Assembly: GCA_017512145.1 (NCBI GenBank)
Contig: JAFWHB010000012.1
Span: forward strand, 1 to 53,903
Origin: Mogibacterium sp.
Lineage (GTDB): Bacteria; Bacillota; Clostridia; Peptostreptococcales; Anaerovoracaceae
Reading direction: 5' to 3'
DNA length: 53,903 nucleotides
This document shows positions 50,309-53,903 of the stretch, one piece after another. Position 1 is the stretch's first letter. Each line of letters starts with the position of its first letter. Under the pieces are notes generated by a model that worked only from the letters and a program-made list of their open reading frames with translations, did no database searches and was not told the DNA's origin. A program made the translations under genes and the position numbers.

Positions 50309-52096
50309 ATGAAAGTAATCATGTCCGGTAACGAAGCAATCGCTCGCGGTGCATATGAAGGCGGCGCAAGATTCGCTTCGGCATATCCGGGAACACCGAG
50401 CACTGAGATCCTCGAGAACATGCCTCAGTACGGCGAAGCCGTATATTCAGAGTGGGCACCTAATGAGAAGGTTGCTACTGAGGCTGCTATCGGAGCATCC
50501 ATTGCCGGCGTAAGATCATTCTGCGCAATGAAGCACGTTGGTATGAACGTTGCTGCAGACCCAATCTACACATTCGCATACACCGGAGTTACCGGCGGTT
50601 TCGTAATGGTAGTAGCAGACGACCCGGGTCAGCACAGTTCACAGAATGAGCAGGACAACAGGAACCAGGCTAAGGCTGCAAGACTGCTGATGCTTGAGCC
50701 ATCCGACTCACAGGAAGCTCATGACTTCATGAAGAAGGCATTTGCACTTTCCGAGAAGATGGACATGCCTGTACTCATGCACGTAACTACAAGAGTATGC
50801 CACTCCAAGGGCATCGTAGAACTCGGCGAGAGAGAAGAGGCTGCAGTTCCTGATTATGAACCTAAGATCAAGAAGTACGTTACAGCACCTGCTAACGCTA
50901 AGGTTCTGAGAAAGACTCTCGAAGAGAGAGTTGAGGCAGCAAGAGCTTATGCTAATGACTGCGAATTCAACAGAGTAGAGATGCATGACACCAAGATCGG
51001 TGTTGTTACATCCGGAGTATCCTATCAGTATGCAAGAGAGACATTCGGTGACAACGCTTCTTACCTGAAGCTTGGTCTCACATTCCCTCTGCCATATGAC
51101 CTGATGAAGGATTTCTGCAGCAAGGTAGACAAGGTTTACGTTGTTGAAGAGATGGATCCATATCTCGAAGAGCACCTGAAGATGCTCGGTATCGAGTGCC
51201 TCGGCAAGGATGTAATTCCTCACTATGACGAGCTCAATACAGATATCGTACGTAAGGCATTCCTCGGCGTTGAGCCTGAGACTTACACAACAGACATGAA
51301 GACTGTTGTAAGACCTCCTGCACTTTGCGCTGGCTGCCCGCACAGAGGACTGTTCTACTGCCTGTCCAAGAGAGAGAAGAAGGATCATATCATGATCACC
51401 GGAGATATCGGATGCTACACACTCGGTATGGCTGCTCCTCTTAACGCTCTTCACACCTGCATCTGCATGGGCGCATCCATTTCACAGGGACATGGCGCAA
51501 GCGTCGCTCTCAGAGATGCCGGCAAGAGCACCAAGGTAGTTTCTGTAATCGGAGACTCCACATTCTTCCACACTGGTGTTAACTCACTGATAGATGCTGT
51601 TTACAACAGCGGCAGCAACCTGTCCATTATCCTTGATAACCGTATCACAGGTATGACTGGTCACCAGCAGAACCCTGGTACAGGTTACACACTCATGGGC
51701 AAGGAAGCTCCTGAAGTAGATATCCCTGCACTTTGCAAGGCTATCGGAGTTAAGGCAGAGAATATCAAGACCGTCAACCCTAACCACCTCGACGAGGTCG
51801 AAGCTGCTCTCGACGAACTCCTGGCTAAGGACGAGCCTACAGTACTCATCACAAGATGGCCGTGCGTACTCAAGAAGTTCAGCCAGCAGGATCTTGATGA
51901 GTTCCCGACACTGCACAAGACACAGTGCAAGATCGATCAGGACAAGTGCAAGAACTGCAAGATGTGCGTCAAGACAGGATGCCCTGCACTGATCTCAACC
52001 AAGGAGAAGGTAGTCATCGACTACACAAGCTGCAACGGCTGCACAGTCTGCAAGCAGGTTTGCCCATTCAAGGCTATTGAGGAGGTGACAAGGTAA
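50309..52096 (+). CDS. iorA: Indolepyruvate:ferredoxin oxidoreductase, alpha subunit
   Basis: 595 residues. Oxidises aryl pyruvates (from Trp, Phe, Tyr transamination) to aryl-acetyl-CoA with reduction of ferredoxin. N-terminal pyrimidine domain (YPGTPSTEILE), C-terminal TPP domain (CAGCPHRGLFY about 349-359, GDIGCYTLGM, GDSTFFHTGVNSLIDAVYNS) and two [4Fe-4S] motifs at the end (CKNCKMCVKTGCP and CNGCTVCKQVCPFKAI). Full length for the family. GGGAGG precedes the ATG by about eight bases. The stop overlaps the start of iorB by one base. High-expression codon use. Confidence 0.96.
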   Translation: MKVIMSGNEAIARGAYEGGARFASAYPGTPSTEILENMPQYGEAVYSEWAPNEKVATEAAIGASIAGVRSFCAMKHVGMNVAADPIYTFAYTGVTGGFVMVVADDPGQHSSQNEQDNRNQAKAARLLMLEPSDSQEAHDFMKKAFALSEKMDMPVLMHVTTRVCHSKGIVELGEREEAAVPDYEPKIKKYVTAPANAKVLRKTLEERVEAARAYANDCEFNRVEMHDTKIGVVTSGVSYQYARETFGDNASYLKLGLTFPLPYDLMKDFCSKVDKVYVVEEMDPYLEEHLKMLGIECLGKDVIPHYDELNTDIVRKAFLGVEPETYTTDMKTVVRPPALCAGCPHRGLFYCLSKREKKDHIMITGDIGCYTLGMAAPLNALHTCICMGASISQGHGASVALRDAGKSTKVVSVIGDSTFFHTGVNSLIDAVYNSGSNLSIILDNRITGMTGHQQNPGTGYTLMGKEAPEVDIPALCKAIGVKAENIKTVNPNHLDEVEAALDELLAKDEPTVLITRWPCVLKKFSQQDLDEFPTLHKTQCKIDQDKCKNCKMCVKTGCPALISTKEKVVIDYTSCNGCTVCKQVCPFKAIEEVTR

Positions 52097-52671
52097 TGAG
52101 TGAAGTTAAGAATATCCTCCTGGTAGGAGTAGGCGGACAGGGAACTATCCTTGCAAGTAAGATTCTGACCAGCGCACTGATGAAGGCTGGTTATGATGTT
52201 AAGATGAGTGAGATCCACGGAATGTCCCAGAGAGGCGGATCTGTATCCACTCAGGTAAGATATGGTGACAAGGTTTACTCACCAATCGTCGGCAAGGGAT
52301 CTGCAGACGTTATCGTTGCTTTCGAAGAGATGGAAGCTCTCAGATGGCTTGACCACCTCAAGATCGGCGGCAAGATGGTAATCAATGATTATCAGATCCA
52401 GCCTGTACCGGTTAACCTTGGCGTTGCTGAATATCCTGAAGGAATCATCGAGCACCTCAAGGAGAAGGTAGACGTTCTCGCATTCAAGGCTGCTGATGTT
52501 GCTACAGAGCTTGGTAACCCTAAGGCAATGAACATCGTACTGCTCGGAGCTCTTGTTAAGGCTATGGGCGGACTCGATGAGATCGACTGGGATGCAGAGA
52601 TCGAAGCTAACGTTAAGCCTAAGTTCGTAGAACTCAACAAGAAGGCTTTCCACGCTGGTTACAATCTGTAA
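52096..52671 (+). CDS. iorB: Indolepyruvate:ferredoxin oxidoreductase, beta subunit
   Basis: 191-residue gamma/beta-type subunit of the 2-oxoacid:ferredoxin oxidoreductase family. GVGGQGTILASKIL (14-27) is the nucleotide/CoA-binding glycine loop; SEIHGMSQRGGSVSTQVRYG is the conserved family stretch. It starts in the TAATG overlap with iorA, and GAGGTGA lies just upstream inside iorA, so the two are coupled. Confidence 0.95.
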   Translation: MSEVKNILLVGVGGQGTILASKILTSALMKAGYDVKMSEIHGMSQRGGSVSTQVRYGDKVYSPIVGKGSADVIVAFEEMEALRWLDHLKIGGKMVINDYQIQPVPVNLGVAEYPEGIIEHLKEKVDVLAFKAADVATELGNPKAMNIVLLGALVKAMGGLDEIDWDAEIEANVKPKFVELNKKAFHAGYNL

Positions 52672-52690
52672 TCTACTATAGTCTTTAATT

Positions 52691-52727
52691 AAGGAGCTGG
52701 CTGCTCAGGCGGCCGGCTCCTTTTGTT
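52691..52727 (+). terminator. Terminator of iorAB
   Basis: GGAGCTGGCTGC and GGCGGCCGGCTCC-type arms around TCAG, followed by TTTTGTTGTT. Confidence 0.85.
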
Positions 52728-52732
52728 GTTAT

Positions 52733-52760
52733 TGAATATGAGCCCGATGCGTGATAGTAT
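52733..52760 (+). promoter_or_regulatory. Promoter of the HdeD-like gene
   Basis: TTGAAT (52733-52738), 16-base spacer, TAGTAT (52755-52760). Confidence 0.55.
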
Positions 52761-52785
52761 TAAAAGGCTTTTGAAGGAGGTCAAA

Positions 52786-53523
52786 ATGAGAACTTTAATG
52801 CTGATCGCCAGTGTTGCGATGATAGGATCGGGAATATTCTGTGTTGCTAACGGCAGCGCTGCATTTCTGACCGTAGCTTTCATAATAGGACTTGTATACT
52901 GTGTAATGGGACTGATCGAGATCTTCATTGGTGTAAGAGCGGATTTCGATGTAACCGAGAATGCAGCGAGCATCACCAAGGATGGAGCGATAATGCTGAT
53001 CTTTGGCTTTGTCATCATCACAGGACAGATAACGAATGATACGACTGCCGAGATGCTCATAGCCATGTGGCTTGTTGTTGAAGGTGTCCTGGCATTCAAC
53101 AGGGGACGTGTGGACTTCATTAATATAACAACCGAAGAGAGAGTCAATCTTATTATCAATCTCTTAATGCTCGGATTCGGAGTGTACATGTTCTTCAATC
53201 TGGCTCTGTTCAATTTCCCTGCGACTCTTCTGGTAGGAATATCGATGATCATCCTCGGTCTGAGAAGATTCTTGCAGTCTTTCAATATTGAATATAACAG
53301 GCCTGGCTTCATTACCGGCAACGAAGAGAAGCTCCAGGAGGCTCTTGAAGAAGAGAAGAGAGCTCTCGCTAAGGCCAAGGAAGGAATCAGGGAGCAGAAG
53401 AATGCTCAGAGACGTATCCGCAAGATCCGCGAGGATATAGCAGCAGAGCAGGATGTACTTAACAGTGCAGCCATCAGAAGACAGGAAAGAGCCCTCGAAA
53501 AAGACCAGAATTCTGCCGAATAG
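52786..53523 (+). CDS. HdeD-like (DUF308) membrane protein with C-terminal coiled coil
   Basis: 245 residues. About six short transmembrane helices in residues 1-165, with the repeated DUF308 pattern (GLVYCVMGLIEIFIGVRA, LIAMWLVVEGVLAF, VGISMIILGLRRF). From about residue 185 the chain is a charged, heptad-rich helix (EEKLQEALEEEKRALAKAKEGIREQ...), a cytoplasmic coiled coil not usual for HdeD. ATG at 52786 follows GAAGGAGG by seven bases. Function in this group is unknown; acid-stress roles of HdeD in enterics should not be assumed. Confidence 0.8.
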   Translation: MRTLMLIASVAMIGSGIFCVANGSAAFLTVAFIIGLVYCVMGLIEIFIGVRADFDVTENAASITKDGAIMLIFGFVIITGQITNDTTAEMLIAMWLVVEGVLAFNRGRVDFINITTEERVNLIINLLMLGFGVYMFFNLALFNFPATLLVGISMIILGLRRFLQSFNIEYNRPGFITGNEEKLQEALEEEKRALAKAKEGIREQKNAQRRIRKIREDIAAEQDVLNSAAIRRQERALEKDQNSAE

Positions 53524-53573
53524 GGGCGTTAATTACCCAAGTCAAATTAATTTAAAAAATTACAGAAAAACGC

Positions 53574-53601
53574 TTGACATAGTCTGTATTTCGAGTAGAA
53601 T
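53574..53601 (+). promoter_or_regulatory. rRNA operon promoter P1
   Basis: TTGACA (53574-53579), 16-base spacer, TAGAAT (53596-53601). Confidence 0.8.
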
Positions 53602-53731
53602 ATACGAGTGCCTTGAAAACGGCAGCTGAATGAAAGGCTCTGGATTCAATCGGCAACAGTCGATTTTCCGAACGAATCGGCGAGGGATCGCAAGTATCGT
53701 TCAGAAATCGCAGCACAACTTAACACTTTCG

Positions 53732-53762
53732 AAAAACTTTTTAAAAAAGTTTTGAAAAAGGG
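53732..53762 (+). promoter_or_regulatory. A/T-rich UP-element-like tract before P2
   Basis: GAAAAACTTTTTAAAAAAGTTTTGAAAAAGGG lies directly upstream of the P2 -35 (split view: AAAACTTTTT and AAAAAGTTTT are inverted repeats). Such tracts boost rRNA promoters. Confidence 0.55.
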
Positions 53763-53903
53763 TTGACAGAGATCAGTAAGTTGTGTATACTAATGAAGCT
53801 GTCGCTGAAAAGCACAGCGGAACATTGAAAACTTCATAGTGCAGAACAGGTCTTAAATTTAAAGCTCTACGGAGCGAAAATGAAAGATCTAGTATAGAGA
53901 CAA
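53763..53903 (+). promoter_or_regulatory. rrn: rRNA operon promoter P2 and pre-16S leader
   Basis: TTGACA (53763-53768), 17-base spacer, TATACT (53786-53791). The following leader has GAACATTGAAAACTTCATAG, a form common in leaders and spacers of clostridial rRNA operons. The 16S gene itself should begin beyond the right edge; no rRNA sequence is recognised inside. Confidence 0.78.

Noticed and set aside
53524..53903. Start of the 16S rRNA gene inside the window
   Set aside because: Only promoters and leader are recognised; the usual 16S 5' sequence is not reached before the right edge.
1..53903. tRNA genes
   Set aside because: No cloverleaf with the usual GGTTCRA T-arm and CCA-like end was found by eye in the intergenic regions; a tRNAscan run would be decisive.

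Overview
The window reads as chromosome of a strictly anaerobic, low-oxygen-tolerance Bacillota (class Clostridia; an Eubacterium/Mogibacterium-like family would fit, but the exact taxon is not settled by the sequence). Support: pyruvate:ferredoxin oxidoreductase, indolepyruvate:ferredoxin oxidoreductase, a glycyl radical enzyme with its activase, an [FeFe]-hydrogenase-like sensor, acetate kinase, strong AGGAGG ribosome binding sites, TTGACA/TATAAT promoters and intrinsic terminators. Base composition is about half GC. Most coding strands are consistent with one genome; PFOR, acetate kinase, FBP aldolase and IorAB use more GTT/GCT-type codons, as expected for highly expressed genes.

Layout. 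1-480: right end of an IS605-type TnpB element. 0.5-3.1 kb: membrane-anchored family I.5-type lipase and, convergent, an ArsB/NhaD-type transporter behind a yybP-ykoY (Mn2+) riboswitch. 3.4-8.8 kb: glycyl radical activase, a large glycyl radical enzyme with an extra N-terminal SCP2-like domain, YbaK-type deacylase, QueG-like Fe-S protein. 9-14 kb: L,D-transpeptidase, a 75-bp hairpin repeat array, an ECF S component divergent from a MocR-type regulator fused to a class IV PLP enzyme. 14.3-19.6 kb: small membrane protein, acetolactate synthase (ilvB-ilvN), PfkB sugar kinase, two tandem HypB GTPases. 19.8-22.9 kb: WYL regulator, free-Met-R-sulfoxide reductase, zinc-ribbon protein, acidic-tailed membrane protein. 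23-24 kb: gene-free, second copy of the 75-bp array. 24-26.7 kb: divergent response regulator/histidine kinase. 26.9-33 kb: acetate kinase, PFOR, class II FBP aldolase. 33-38 kb: two fused ATPase-permease ABC proteins. 38-41 kb: HydS-like sensor hydrogenase with SpoIIE-type phosphatase. 41-46 kb: GlnRS, FHA-FtsW fusion, penicillin-binding protein. 46-49 kb: second L,D-transpeptidase (lipoprotein) and an NhaC-family transporter behind a lysine riboswitch. 49-53.5 kb: pentapeptide-repeat protein, IorAB, HdeD-like membrane protein. 53.5 kb-end: tandem promoters and leader of an rRNA operon whose 16S gene lies beyond the window.

How it fits together: a peptide/amino-acid and sugar fermenter that channels 2-oxo acids through ferredoxin oxidoreductases to acyl-CoA and acetate, with H2/redox sensing (HydS-phosphatase), Mn2+ and lysine riboswitch control of transport, and its own elongation/division-type cell-wall module.

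Most unusual signals: (i) at least seven genes have short tandem duplications that begin inside the last codons and include the stop codon, each with its own unit length (15-69 bp); (ii) two dispersed arrays of a 75-bp unit that folds as a 12-13-bp hairpin, flanked by a second ~45-bp inverted-repeat family; (iii) a MocR-type regulator whose aminotransferase domain has lost the PLP lysine but carries a seemingly intact class IV PLP enzyme at its C-terminus; (iv) an SCP2-glycyl radical enzyme fusion of unknown substrate; (v) the HydS-phosphatase pair.
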